DNA from: Paracoccaceae bacterium | GTDB taxonomy: Bacteria > Pseudomonadota > Alphaproteobacteria > Rhodobacterales > Rhodobacteraceae | Reading direction: 5' to 3' | NCBI GenBank assembly: GCA_020832445.1 | Contig: JAFIEO010000029.1 | Location: 186,001-250,000, forward strand | Length of the DNA: 64,000 nucleotides | In this document: piece by piece, positions 1-8,343 of the stretch | How positions within the stretch are numbered: the stretch's first letter is position 1 | How the letters are laid out: each line of letters opens with the position of its first letter | Made by a program: the position numbers and the translations under genes | Notes under the pieces: model-generated | Database searches by the model: none | What the model saw: the letters and a program-made list of their open reading frames with translations, nothing else | What the model was told of the DNA's origin: nothing

Positions 1-618
1 TTCCGTGATGGCGGGGCGCATTTCCGGCTGCTTATCGGTCCAAAGGGGGCCGCATGGCCCAGCGAAACCGCCAACGGGCTGAACTGGCCCGGCGGCATTG
101 ATGCATGGCACCGCCCCCCCTACACCATCCGCCGCATGGACCCGCATGCGCGCTGGATCGATGTTGATATCTTTTTGCATGACGGCGGGCGTGTGACAGA
201 ATGGACAAAGATCGTCCGCCCCGGTGACGAAATCGCCCTTACAGGTCCGGGCGGGCGCAACGTTAAACAGGCGGCATGGATGGGATTGGTGGGCGATGAA
301 ACAGCGCTGCCGGTGATCGTACGCGCGCTTGAAGCCGCACATCCCGACACGCGCGGGCAGGCCTTCCTCATGATCGCGGACCCGGCTGATGCCCAGCCCG
401 TCGACCTGCCCGAAGGGATGCAATTAACCTGGGTGCTGCGCGAAAAACACAAAACCCTTGCAGGGCTTTTGCACCGGTTGTCCCACCCTGACGGAGAGGG
501 GCGCCACATTTTTTTCGCGGGCGAGCGCCAGCAAGCCGCAAAAGCCCGCGTGATTTTGCATGACATGGGATTGGCAGCGGGTGAATTTCACACTGCGACC
601 TACTGGACAGCAGGCTAA
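1..618 (+). CDS. Siderophore-interacting protein (FAD-binding ferric-siderophore reductase), 5' end missing
   Basis: Only the C-terminal two thirds are present; the reading frame is already open at base 1 and ends at TAA 616-618. The family (ViuB/SIP) is cytoplasmic and uses FAD with NAD(P)H to reduce ferric siderophores and release iron. Visible support is the FAD-binding R-x-Y-T-x-R signature (PYTIRRMD, about 120-144), the GPGGR stretch of the flavin domain, and a C-terminal SIP domain with FFAGERQQAAKARV and the end HTATYWTAG. It probably belongs to an iron-acquisition locus lying upstream of the window. A separate siderophore ABC importer sits at 25-29 kb. Family call is secure; substrate is unknown. 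Confidence 0.88.
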   Translation, partial: FRDGGAHFRLLIGPKGAAWPSETANGLNWPGGIDAWHRPPYTIRRMDPHARWIDVDIFLHDGGRVTEWTKIVRPGDEIALTGPGGRNVKQAAWMGLVGDETALPVIVRALEAAHPDTRGQAFLMIADPADAQPVDLPEGMQLTWVLREKHKTLAGLLHRLSHPDGEGRHIFFAGERQQAAKARVILHDMGLAAGEFHTATYWTAG

Positions 619-947
619 GCGCCCCCGACCCGACACCGCCAATACCCGTCGCGCAAAAGGTGAACAGTGCAACAAACTGTTTGCGCAATGCATCTGCGCC
701 CCGCACCCTGGCGGTGTTGGGTCAAACTGAACCAAGCTTGCCCTACATCCGGTCAGCATCCGCCCTAGCAGAATGTTCCTGCGCGGACCGCTTTCGTTTG
801 CTGATCAACAACTGACCAAGGATGCTCAAACCTTGGCATGACCCTTTGCGATAAAAACTTTTTATCAGCAGGACACAAAAATGACGATTTGATTCCACGA
901 CAGCTTCCTGCCTAGGTTGAGTTATATCCCTGGAATGGAGAGATCAC
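619..947. promoter_or_regulatory. 329-bp intergenic region with perfect inverted repeat (850-866)
   Basis: No coding potential seen. A perfect 8+8 bp inverted repeat, GATAAAAA-C-TTTTTATC, lies at 850-866, about 82 bp before the dctP start. Its T-N11-A content is compatible with a LysR-type site, and a LysR gene closes the same cluster at 5340-6248, so it is a candidate operator for the TRAP operon. The regulator assignment is inference. The dctP Shine-Dalgarno is GGAGAG near 935-941. Confidence 0.45.
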
Positions 948-1949
948 ATGAATATGACAGTTTCGAAATACGTTGGCAGCGCGGTAACGTTGGCTATCGG
1001 TCTTAGTGCATCCAGCGCGGTGGTCGCCCAGACCTGGCGGATGTCCCACAAGATGCCACCTGAATCCATCGAAGGTAAACTGTTTCAAATGTTCGCCGAC
1101 GAGGTGGCCGAACGCACCGGCGGCGAACTGAGCATCGAGGTTTATCCCAGTGAACAGCTGGGGTCTGACGATGCCGTGCTGGAGCAGATCCAGCTGGGGA
1201 CAATCCATATCTACCCGGAAGGCATAAGCTATCTTCAGAAATGGGTCCCCGAGATGCAGTTCACCTCGGCGCCCTTTCTGTTCGATGACCGGGACCATTG
1301 GTCGCGTTTCATGTCATCGGACATGGTTCAGGGCTGGCTGGGGCGCGTCGAGGACGAGGCCGGGATCATCGTGCTGGGCGACTCCACCGCGTTTGTGCGC
1401 GGCCCCTATCGTGTAATGCTGTCTTCGCGCGAATTCGAGACGCTGGAAGAAATGGATGGCATTAGACTGCGCATGCATCCCGATGAATTGGCCGCCGAAA
1501 GCTGGCGCCATCTGGGTGCCGAAGTGCGCACCCTGGCCTGGACAGAGACTTATGAGTCTATCGGGCGCGGCATTGTCGAGGCTGTGAACAGCCCGATCGC
1601 ACTGGTTGAGTCCATGCGGTTTCACGAAGTTGCGCCCCATATCCTGCGGCATGACGAATATGAACAAGGTATGGCCTTCATGATGAGTGCCGTTTCATGG
1701 AACCAGCTGGACGAAGAAATGCAAGGCCATCTGCTGGATGCATATGACGCGGTGGCGCAGGAATCCGCGCAGGTCATGGGCGAAATCGCTGACGAAGCCA
1801 TCGAGCGCATGAAGGGCGAGGGCGCGACGTTCAGCGATCTGGATACCGCGCCATTTGTTGCGCGCATGGCAGAAATGTATGCCGCAATGGACGCGGCCGG
1901 AAACCTGCCCGAAGGCTTCCTGGATGCTGTAAACGAAACGCGCGAATAG
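948..1949 (+). CDS. dctP: TRAP transporter substrate-binding protein, DctP family
   Basis: Periplasmic solute receptor of a tripartite ATP-independent periplasmic transporter; it hands a small acid, typically a carboxylate, to the DctQM membrane complex. The 333-residue length fits the family. A Sec signal peptide is visible (charged start, hydrophobic core, ASSAVVA then QTW at about residue 28). The body shows DctP-like features such as KLFQMFADEVAERTGGE and YPSEQLGSDDAVLEQIQLGT. The start is chosen because an AATGGAGAG ribosome site lies just upstream. It is first in an operon with dctQ (10-bp gap) and dctM, followed by catabolic genes, so the ligand is probably a nitrogen-containing or hydroxy/oxo acid. 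Ligand not determinable from sequence. Confidence 0.9.
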   Translation: MNMTVSKYVGSAVTLAIGLSASSAVVAQTWRMSHKMPPESIEGKLFQMFADEVAERTGGELSIEVYPSEQLGSDDAVLEQIQLGTIHIYPEGISYLQKWVPEMQFTSAPFLFDDRDHWSRFMSSDMVQGWLGRVEDEAGIIVLGDSTAFVRGPYRVMLSSREFETLEEMDGIRLRMHPDELAAESWRHLGAEVRTLAWTETYESIGRGIVEAVNSPIALVESMRFHEVAPHILRHDEYEQGMAFMMSAVSWNQLDEEMQGHLLDAYDAVAQESAQVMGEIADEAIERMKGEGATFSDLDTAPFVARMAEMYAAMDAAGNLPEGFLDAVNETRE

Positions 1950-1959
1950 CGGTCGCGCA

Positions 1960-2484
1960 ATGCTGAAACTGCTGGACCGCTTTTTGGGGCTGACGGAGAA
2001 GATCTTCTTCGTCGGCGCCAACGGTGCCCTGATCGTCATCCTGTTCATCAATATCGCAAATATCGGGTCCCGTTTCATGTGGGAGCGGGGCTTGATCTGG
2101 GTGTTCCCCTGGACGACGGTTTTGTTTGTCTGGATGGTCTTTCTGGGGTTTTATGTGATCTATCGCCGCAACAGGGACATCAAGGTTGATATCGTGTATC
2201 GACTGATGCCGCTGCGGGCGCAAAACGCGGTCACCATCCTGACGAACCTAATCATTATGGCGCTGATGGGTGTGATCCTGTGGCAGGCCCAGACGCTGCT
2301 GCCGCGTCAGGTGGGCAATATGGATTATGTCGGCCTGCAACGCTACTGGCTTTCAGTGCCGTTCTATGCCTCCTGCGCCCTGATCTTGCTGGATTTTTTG
2401 CGCGACACTCTGGAACGGTTGATCAATGGCGCGCCGTACGAAGGTGAATCAGTTTCCGCAAACGTGCCTGGGGGTGTGCAATGA
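1960..2484 (+). CDS. dctQ: TRAP transporter small permease, DctQ family
   Basis: Small integral membrane subunit of the TRAP importer, 174 residues, which is normal for the family. Four hydrophobic segments are visible: about residues 14-38, 44-68 (WVFPWTTVLFVWMVFLGFYV), 90-110 and 128-146. The RRNRDIKVDIVYRLMP stretch after the second helix is typical of DctQ, where it forms the cytoplasmic loop. It starts 10 bp after dctP and overlaps dctM by 4 bp (ATGA), indicating translational coupling. Confidence 0.88.
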   Translation: MLKLLDRFLGLTEKIFFVGANGALIVILFINIANIGSRFMWERGLIWVFPWTTVLFVWMVFLGFYVIYRRNRDIKVDIVYRLMPLRAQNAVTILTNLIIMALMGVILWQAQTLLPRQVGNMDYVGLQRYWLSVPFYASCALILLDFLRDTLERLINGAPYEGESVSANVPGGVQ

Positions 2485-3767
2485 CTGCACTGATGCTGTT
2501 CATGGGCTTTCTGGTGCTGCTGGCGCTTCGGGTTCCGATTACCATGGCGATCGGCATCTCGGTGCTGGGGTCGCTGATTGCAGCCGGTTATGACAATACG
2601 TTGTGGATTATCCCGATGCGCGTTCAGGAAGGGGTGAACAATTCCTCCCTGCTGGCTATTCCGTTCTTTGTGCTGGCAGGCAATCTGATGAATGCCGCGG
2701 GCCTGACAGAGCGTCTGTTCAACATGGCCAACGCGCTGATCGGCCATTTCAAGGCCGGTCTGGCGCAAGTCAATGTGCTTGCATCAGTGCTGATGGCGGG
2801 CGGCACAGGGGCTGCGGTGGCCGATATCGCAGGACTGGGCGTCGTGGAAATACGCGCCATGCGCGAGCGTGGCTATACAGCGTCATTCTCGGCGGCAATT
2901 ACGACTGTGTCTGCCATTCTGGCACCGTTCATCCCGCCATCAGTTCCGCTGGTCGTCTATGCGTTTCTGGCCAATGTATCGGTTGCGCGCATGTTTCTGG
3001 CGGGCATCGGACCCGCAATTCTGATCGCGGTCGCGCTGATGATTTACAACCGTATCTATGCATCCGTTGTGGATTTGCCGACCCAGCCCAGGGCAAGCGG
3101 GCGCGAGATCTGGATTTGCATCCTGAAGGGCACGCCGCCCTTGGCCGCCCCCGGCATTATCATGGCGGGTATTCTGACCGGAACGACCACCGCAGCCGAG
3201 GCAGGCATTCTTGCCTGTGGTTATACGCTGCTGTTGTCGCTGTTCTATGGCAGCTTCCGGTTTTCGGCGATCTGGAATGCCGTCAGCGACACCATGCTGA
3301 TTACCGCGATGATCATGATCATCATCGGCTTCGCCAACGGCATGGGGTGGTTGCTTGCAGTGGAACGCATCCCGCAAGATATTGCAGCCGCTGTGCCGGG
3401 CCTGATTGACCAGCCGTTCCTGTTTCTGATGGCGGTGGTTGGCATCGTTCTGGTGGTGGGCTGTTTCATTGACGGGGTGACTGCGAAACTGTTGCTCGTG
3501 CCGATCCTGCTGCCATTGGTCGATGCCTACGGGATTGACCGCATCCACTTCGGCATTGTCATGCAGATGGGCCTGATCCTTGGACTTGCGACACCGCCCA
3601 TGGGCATCGGCCTGTATATCGTTGCCCGCATTGCCGAAATTCCAGTGGAACATGTGGTACGCGCAGTGCTGCCCTTCTTCATCCCGCTGCTGATCGTCCT
3701 GACGCTTCTTGCCGCAGTGCCGCAGATCGCATTGTGGCTGCCCAACACCGTGCTTGGCCCGCGCTAG
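2481..3767 (+). CDS. dctM: TRAP transporter large permease, DctM family
   Basis: The transport subunit of the TRAP system, which uses the sodium gradient to move substrate released by the periplasmic receptor. It has 428 residues and about 11-12 hydrophobic helices, as expected for DctM. Family landmarks are IPFFVLAGNLMNAAGLTERL near residue 60, the ADIAGLG loop, ILAPFIPPSVPLVVYAF near 150, and LGLATPPMGIGLYI near 365. It overlaps dctQ by four bases. The following amidohydrolase starts about 40 bp downstream, so the operon probably continues into catabolic genes. Confidence 0.92.
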   Translation: MTALMLFMGFLVLLALRVPITMAIGISVLGSLIAAGYDNTLWIIPMRVQEGVNNSSLLAIPFFVLAGNLMNAAGLTERLFNMANALIGHFKAGLAQVNVLASVLMAGGTGAAVADIAGLGVVEIRAMRERGYTASFSAAITTVSAILAPFIPPSVPLVVYAFLANVSVARMFLAGIGPAILIAVALMIYNRIYASVVDLPTQPRASGREIWICILKGTPPLAAPGIIMAGILTGTTTAAEAGILACGYTLLLSLFYGSFRFSAIWNAVSDTMLITAMIMIIIGFANGMGWLLAVERIPQDIAAAVPGLIDQPFLFLMAVVGIVLVVGCFIDGVTAKLLLVPILLPLVDAYGIDRIHFGIVMQMGLILGLATPPMGIGLYIVARIAEIPVEHVVRAVLPFFIPLLIVLTLLAAVPQIALWLPNTVLGPR

Positions 3768-3808
3768 GGTCGGCCATCCCCCCTTTTCAACTGACTATGG
3801 AGAGTATC

Positions 3809-4645
3809 TTGAAAGTATCCCTGATCCAGATGAACACACGCGACGACAAGGCCGAAAACCTGCGCGTCGCTCGTGAACTGATCGTGGCCGCAGTGGAACA
3901 TGACAATCCCGATATTGTCAGCCTGCCGGAAACCTGGACCTCGATGACCGGAAATTTTGACGTGCAATACGGAAACTCCGAAACAATCCCCGATGGCGAT
4001 GCCTGCCAGATGATGGCCGGACTGGCACGAGAGCACGGAATTTATGTGCATGGCGGCAGCATTGCGGAACGTTCGGACGGAAAGTGCTTCAATACGACGC
4101 TGGTGTTCAATCCGTCAGGCGAAATCATTGCACAATACCGCAAGATTCACCTGTTCGACGTGGACGTGCCAGGCGGCATTTCCTACCGGGAGTCGGATTC
4201 GATGAAGGCTGGATCAGACGTGGTGACCTGCGATGTGGGTGACACCACAGTTGGGCTGTCGATCTGTTATGACATGCGGTTCCCCGAATTGTTCCGCGCC
4301 CTGCGCGATCAGGGGGCAAAGGTGATTTTTCTGCCCGCGGCATTCACCATGATGACCGGTAAGGACCATTGGGAAACCCTGATCAAGGCCCGTGCCATCG
4401 AAACGCAATCATGGGTGGTCGCCACCGGACAGGTGTTCGACCACGATGGCGGCAGCAAGGTCTGCTATGGTCGTTCGATTGTCGTGGACCCATGGGGCAC
4501 CGTCGTTGCCAAAGCGCCCGACAAGGTAGGGTTCATCACTGCCACCATTGATCCGTCATATGCAGACGATGTGCGCATAAAAATGCCCGTCATGCAGCAC
4601 CACCGTTTGGGCAAGACCCCGACAGCACAGCCGGTTCCGGCCTGA
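3809..4645 (+). CDS. Carbon-nitrogen hydrolase (nitrilase superfamily amidohydrolase)
   Basis: Cytoplasmic C-N hydrolase, acting on amide, carbamoyl or nitrile bonds through a Glu-Lys-Cys triad. The triad is visible as E41 (SLPETWTSM), K112 (QYRKIHLFD) and C153 (LSICYDMRFPEL). Length from the chosen start is 278 residues, close to Nit-type omega-amidases and N-carbamoyl amidohydrolases. I chose TTG at 3809 because GGAG at 3799-3802 sits six bases upstream and the protein then begins MKVSLIQMN like its relatives; an in-frame ATG at 3797 would put that ribosome site inside the gene. It follows dctM and precedes an RraA-like gene, suggesting it deamidates the imported compound. Exact substrate unknown. 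Confidence 0.85.
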   Translation: MKVSLIQMNTRDDKAENLRVARELIVAAVEHDNPDIVSLPETWTSMTGNFDVQYGNSETIPDGDACQMMAGLAREHGIYVHGGSIAERSDGKCFNTTLVFNPSGEIIAQYRKIHLFDVDVPGGISYRESDSMKAGSDVVTCDVGDTTVGLSICYDMRFPELFRALRDQGAKVIFLPAAFTMMTGKDHWETLIKARAIETQSWVVATGQVFDHDGGSKVCYGRSIVVDPWGTVVAKAPDKVGFITATIDPSYADDVRIKMPVMQHHRLGKTPTAQPVPA

Positions 4646-4670
4646 ACAGACCAATAAAGGAAGATACCAG

Positions 4671-5339
4671 ATGTACACAGTCAAGGATATGCCGCAGCAG
4701 ATTTCCAAGGAAATGGCGGCAAAGCTTGCAACATGCGAAACCGCAACCATCGGCCATTTTCTGCACGATGTTTTTGTGGACCGCGAAATCCGCGCCGTGC
4801 TGCCGGGCAAGCGCATTGCCGGAACTGCGGTAACGCTGCGGCTGGCGGGGCCGGATTCGGCATTGCTGCATTACGCTGTCAGCATCGCGCGTCCCGGTGA
4901 CATCCTGATCATCGACCGCGCAGGTGATGACAAGCACGCCTGCTGGGGCGGTGTGGTCACCCATGCCGCGAAAAAGGCCGGTGTGCTGGCGGCGGTGATT
5001 GACGGCCCTGCAACGGATTTTGAAGAAATCCGCGCGCAGGACATGCCAATGTGGTGCCGTGGCCCCGCGCCCATCACGACCAAATTGCTGGGGCTTGGCG
5101 GGGGCATGAACATCCCCGTATCCGTCGGCGGCCAGTCGGTGGAACCCGGCGACGCGGTGCTGTGCGATGAAAGCGGCGTTATTGTCCTGAAACCCCATCA
5201 GGTAGATGCGGTGGCCGAACGTGCCCTTGGTATGCAACAGCGCGAGATTGGCCTGCTGGAAAAAATTCACGCGGGCGAAAAGCTGGCGGACCTGTCCGGG
5301 GCGCGCAAGATGGTCGAAGACAATCTGGCACCCGTCTGA
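4671..5339 (+). CDS. RraA/HMG-aldolase-like protein with altered active-site motif
   Basis: A 222-residue protein of the RraA/dimethylmenaquinone methyltransferase-like fold, which includes 4-hydroxy-4-methyl-2-oxoglutarate/oxaloacetate aldolases and the RNase E regulator RraA. Typical elements are GTAVTLRLAGPDS, the WGGVVTHAAKKAGVLAAVIDG loop region, and GDAVLCDESGVIVL. The family metal/substrate motif is G-x20-R-D-x2-E/D; here the matching stretch reads DGPATDFEEI, so the arginine position is Thr. Aldolase activity is therefore uncertain. It lies 25 bp after the amidohydrolase and is probably the last gene of the TRAP operon. The stop abuts the end of the convergent LysR gene with no spacer. 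Confidence 0.8.
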   Translation: MYTVKDMPQQISKEMAAKLATCETATIGHFLHDVFVDREIRAVLPGKRIAGTAVTLRLAGPDSALLHYAVSIARPGDILIIDRAGDDKHACWGGVVTHAAKKAGVLAAVIDGPATDFEEIRAQDMPMWCRGPAPITTKLLGLGGGMNIPVSVGGQSVEPGDAVLCDESGVIVLKPHQVDAVAERALGMQQREIGLLEKIHAGEKLADLSGARKMVEDNLAPV

Positions 5340-6248
5340 TCACAGCGACCGACCATGGCGGGCCCAGAAACGGCCCGCCTCCTCTCGGGCCAAGGCCGCG
5401 ATAACCCCCGGCGCTGCGGACCCCGAAGCGGTGTAATGGACAGCGTGGCATTCCAGCCCCGGAAATTCCTGCTTCACCGGAATGACCTTCAGCGTTCCCT
5501 CTGCCAGTTCACGTTCGATCATGACCGGCGGAATGGCCGCAACACCAAACCCGTCCGCCGCAAGCCGGATAAGTGTCGACAATGAATTCGAGCAGTTCAG
5601 CTGCAACGTCCGCGCACTTGTCCCGACCAGCGTGCGGTCAATCATGCGATAGGGTTTCGACCCGCGCGGGTAAGAGATTATGGGGTAGTCGGCCAGTTCG
5701 GTCACATCAATCGGACCTTCGAACGAAAACCGGCGCGGATTGGCAACCCAGGCCATCGGAAAGGTGCCAATGCCGACATTCTCGATGCCTTCCTCGTCGA
5801 CAGGGCCCATCACAAGGGCGATGTCAATCTCGCCGTTCTTCAGATCATCGATCAGCCGGATCGAGGTGTCGGCCCGCACCTCTAGCGTGATGCCGGGGTT
5901 TTCGGTCTGCAAACGCTCAAACAGGTCGACCAGCCAGCTGGAGATGATGGTGTCTATGGCACCGATGCGCATTGTGCCCGTAATGCGCGGTTCCGCCTCG
6001 AAGATCGAGTTCAACCTGTCGGTCAACTCGATTATCGGCTTGGCATAGCGCAGCACCTCAAGCCCGTCGCGTGTCACACGCACGCGTCTTGCCTCTCGGT
6101 GTAGCAATTTACGGCCGAAATCGTCCTCCAGTCCGCGTATCCGCGCAGAAATTGCCGGTTGCGTGGTATTCAGATGCGCCGCCGCCTTTCGAAAACTCTC
6201 CAGTTCGGCAACAAGTATAAACGCGCGTAAGGCTCTCAATCGTATCAT
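5340..6248 (-). CDS. LysR-family transcriptional regulator
   Basis: A 302-residue LTTR with the winged-helix domain at the N-terminus (MIRLRALRAFILVAELESFRKAAAHLNTTQPAISARIRGLEDDFG, residues 1-45, with the TQPAISARI recognition helix) and a periplasmic-binding-like effector domain from about residue 90 (MRIGAIDTIISSWL). It is convergent with the TRAP/amidohydrolase operon, touching its last gene end to end, and likely controls that operon. Candidate operator: the dyad at 850-866. Family call is firm; target and inducer are inference. Confidence 0.88.
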   Translation of the reverse strand: MIRLRALRAFILVAELESFRKAAAHLNTTQPAISARIRGLEDDFGRKLLHREARRVRVTRDGLEVLRYAKPIIELTDRLNSIFEAEPRITGTMRIGAIDTIISSWLVDLFERLQTENPGITLEVRADTSIRLIDDLKNGEIDIALVMGPVDEEGIENVGIGTFPMAWVANPRRFSFEGPIDVTELADYPIISYPRGSKPYRMIDRTLVGTSARTLQLNCSNSLSTLIRLAADGFGVAAIPPVMIERELAEGTLKVIPVKQEFPGLECHAVHYTASGSAAPGVIAALAREEAGRFWARHGRSL

Positions 6249-6346
6249 CGGTTTGCCTTCCTGTGAAATTGTCTGCGCACAGCACCCTCCGGAAACCCTG
6301 ACGATCCGCCCGCAACTGGCACGCAGCGACGGTCATTGTCTGAAAC

Positions 6347-7087
6347 TCAGACGTGCTGGCCGCCGCTGATATGGATCTCGGCACCGTTAATGTAGGACGA
6401 AGCCTCCGTGCAAAGGAAGTGGATAGTCGCGGCAACTTCGGACGTGTCCCCCAATCGCCCCATCGGCACCTCGGATGCGATCAACTCTTCCGTGCCCGGT
6501 GACAGCATCGAGGTCTCAATCTCGCCCGGTGCGATGGCATTGGTGCGCACACCCCGACGGCCAAATTCATGCGCCATCTCGCGTGTCAGTGCCGCAAGGG
6601 CCGCTTTTGACGCTGCATAGGCAACACCGGCAAAGGGATGCACGCGCGACCCCGCGATCGACGTGACATTGACGATAGACCCGCGCGCGCGCTCAAGTTC
6701 GGGCAGCAATTCGCGGGCCAGAAGCGCGGTCGACACCAGATTGACATTCAGTACCCGCGTCCATATTTCCGCGTCCGTCCCCATCAGCCCCAAGCGTGAC
6801 TGGTCAGGCCCCTTGGGCGAGATGCCGGCATTATTGACCAGCGCGTGCAGCTTGCCATGTGATAATCGCGCGCGAACCTCGCGCGCCAGTTCACCAATCT
6901 GATCAATTTCCGCCAGATCGGCCTGAATGTGGCTCTCGCGCGCGTCAGGCCAGGCGCAATCCTGCGAGAATGGCTGGCGCGAAACCGTGAGGATCCGCCA
7001 GCCATTTTTCTGGAACAGCTTGACCGTCGCATGACCAATTCCCCGACTGGCGCCGGTCAGCAACATGGTAGGTCGTTCATCACTCAT
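6347..7087 (-). CDS. Short-chain dehydrogenase/reductase
   Basis: A classical SDR of 246 residues, NAD(P)-dependent and cytoplasmic. The Rossmann glycine motif TGASRGIG is at residues 12-19, the NNAG motif is in LVNNAGIS near residue 90, the catalytic Ser lies in VNVTSIAGS, and the Tyr/Lys pair is in YAASK near residue 157. The C-terminus IHISGGQHV is typical. Residue 35 onward (VSRQPF) has an Arg that may favour NADP. It starts opposite the LysR gene at 7385, so both probably share control elements in 7088-7384. It probably oxidises or reduces a hydroxy/oxo intermediate of the neighbouring pathway; substrate not identifiable. Confidence 0.88.
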   Translation of the reverse strand: MSDERPTMLLTGASRGIGHATVKLFQKNGWRILTVSRQPFSQDCAWPDARESHIQADLAEIDQIGELAREVRARLSHGKLHALVNNAGISPKGPDQSRLGLMGTDAEIWTRVLNVNLVSTALLARELLPELERARGSIVNVTSIAGSRVHPFAGVAYAASKAALAALTREMAHEFGRRGVRTNAIAPGEIETSMLSPGTEELIASEVPMGRLGDTSEVAATIHFLCTEASSYINGAEIHISGGQHV

Positions 7088-7384
7088 TTCATACCTCGGG
7101 ATTTGTGGTCAACGCCATCTGGCCGTGATCAGTTGTGAAACGCACAGCCACCATTCAAATGGCCCGACTCGGATCATACCCGGCCGGACAGCGGGCAAGC
7201 GGCGGGGTCACCCGAATGAACGATCAGACCCGCCCCCTGCTGACAACTCTGTCGCTGCCAGCATCGGATGTGCCCAGCGTGATTCAGGCGCGTCGCTGGA
7301 CAGACGCCCCTTCGCGCAGGCAATTCTTTCACTGTGACAGAATTCATTGATTCATACGGATGATTATCATAATATACGAACAAC
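7088..7384. promoter_or_regulatory. Divergent promoter region between SDR and LysR genes
   Basis: 297 bp without a convincing gene. The part nearest the LysR gene is AT-rich and holds the perfect dyad ATGAT-T-ATCAT at 7360-7370, 15 bp before the LysR ATG. This is a candidate LysR autoregulatory site. Nothing else was recognised. Confidence 0.3.
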
Positions 7385-8308
7385 ATGAAGATTGCATCAG
7401 AAAATATGAACTTAAATCTTCGCCATCTGCGCGCGCTTCATGCCGTCGCCGCAGAAGGTTCGTTCAGTGCAGCGGCGGAACGACTTTGCGTCGTTCCATC
7501 GGCACTGTCGGAATTGATCCGCCAGCTTGAAGCCACCATCGGCGCCCCGCTTTTCGACCGGCGCACCCGGCCTCCGGCAATTACCCCGCTGGCCGAGAGT
7601 TTCCTGCGCGACACCGAACCGCTGCTTGATGGAATGGATCGCGCGGTCAGCAGATTACGCCAAAGTGCCGGGTTGGAGGATGGCACGCTTCTGCTGGGCG
7701 CATCACCTTCGGCAATTTCTGAACTTCTGGTCCCGATCCTGCTGGATTTTCTGGACAACCGGCCGGGTCTGCGTTGCAAGCTTCATGACGACATTGCCGA
7801 AACACTGGCCAGAATGGTGTCTGATGGGCGGCTTGATCTGGCGGTAGCGGGGCGCGCCCAGCATTCAGCGGATTTGCATCAACAGGCCATCATGCGCGAT
7901 CCGGTGGGCCTGGCATGTGCTGCCAGCCATCCGTTTGCCCAAAAAGAGTCAGTCGAACTTAGTGATGTGGGCGCGGATATGCTGATCGGTCTTGACGCAA
8001 ACACCGGCACCCAGCATCTGCTGACAGGCTGCCCGGACATACCGCGTGCCTTCCTGACACCGCGCTTGCAGGCCCATTCCACGATTGCGCAACTGTGCAT
8101 GATCCGCGCAGGGCTTGGCGTTGCGCTTTTGCCACGCAACGCTGTCATGCTGTTTCGCGATCCTCAGATCTGCTTCGTACCGGTCCGGGGCCTTGATTTA
8201 TGGCGCAGCCTTTATTTGCTCGAACCAGCGCGCCGCCCTCTGACAGAAGCGGCGCGTGCCTTCGTGACGGCCCTCAAAGCGAAAGTACCGACTTTTCCCG
8301 AAGACTGA
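7385..8308 (+). CDS. LysR-family transcriptional regulator
   Basis: A 307-residue LTTR. The DNA-binding domain is visible as LNLRHLRALHAVAAEGSFSAAAERLCVVPSALSELIRQLEATIGAPLFDR, with the effector domain beginning near residue 95 (TLLLGASPSAISELLVPILL). An internal ATG at 7406 (MNLNLRHL) is an equally plausible start because it removes a short non-conserved N-terminus. It is divergent from the SDR and 35 bp upstream of the gamma-glutamyltransferase gene, so it may control either or both. Confidence 0.86.
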   Translation: MKIASENMNLNLRHLRALHAVAAEGSFSAAAERLCVVPSALSELIRQLEATIGAPLFDRRTRPPAITPLAESFLRDTEPLLDGMDRAVSRLRQSAGLEDGTLLLGASPSAISELLVPILLDFLDNRPGLRCKLHDDIAETLARMVSDGRLDLAVAGRAQHSADLHQQAIMRDPVGLACAASHPFAQKESVELSDVGADMLIGLDANTGTQHLLTGCPDIPRAFLTPRLQAHSTIAQLCMIRAGLGVALLPRNAVMLFRDPQICFVPVRGLDLWRSLYLLEPARRPLTEAARAFVTALKAKVPTFPED

Positions 8309-8343
8309 CGGCACATCACCGGCTCAGGAAGGACCAAAAGCAC

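Noticed and set aside
2603-3409. 268-codon plus-strand frame overlapping dctM
   Set aside because: It is out of frame with a clear DctM protein and encodes no recognisable domain; a composition shadow.
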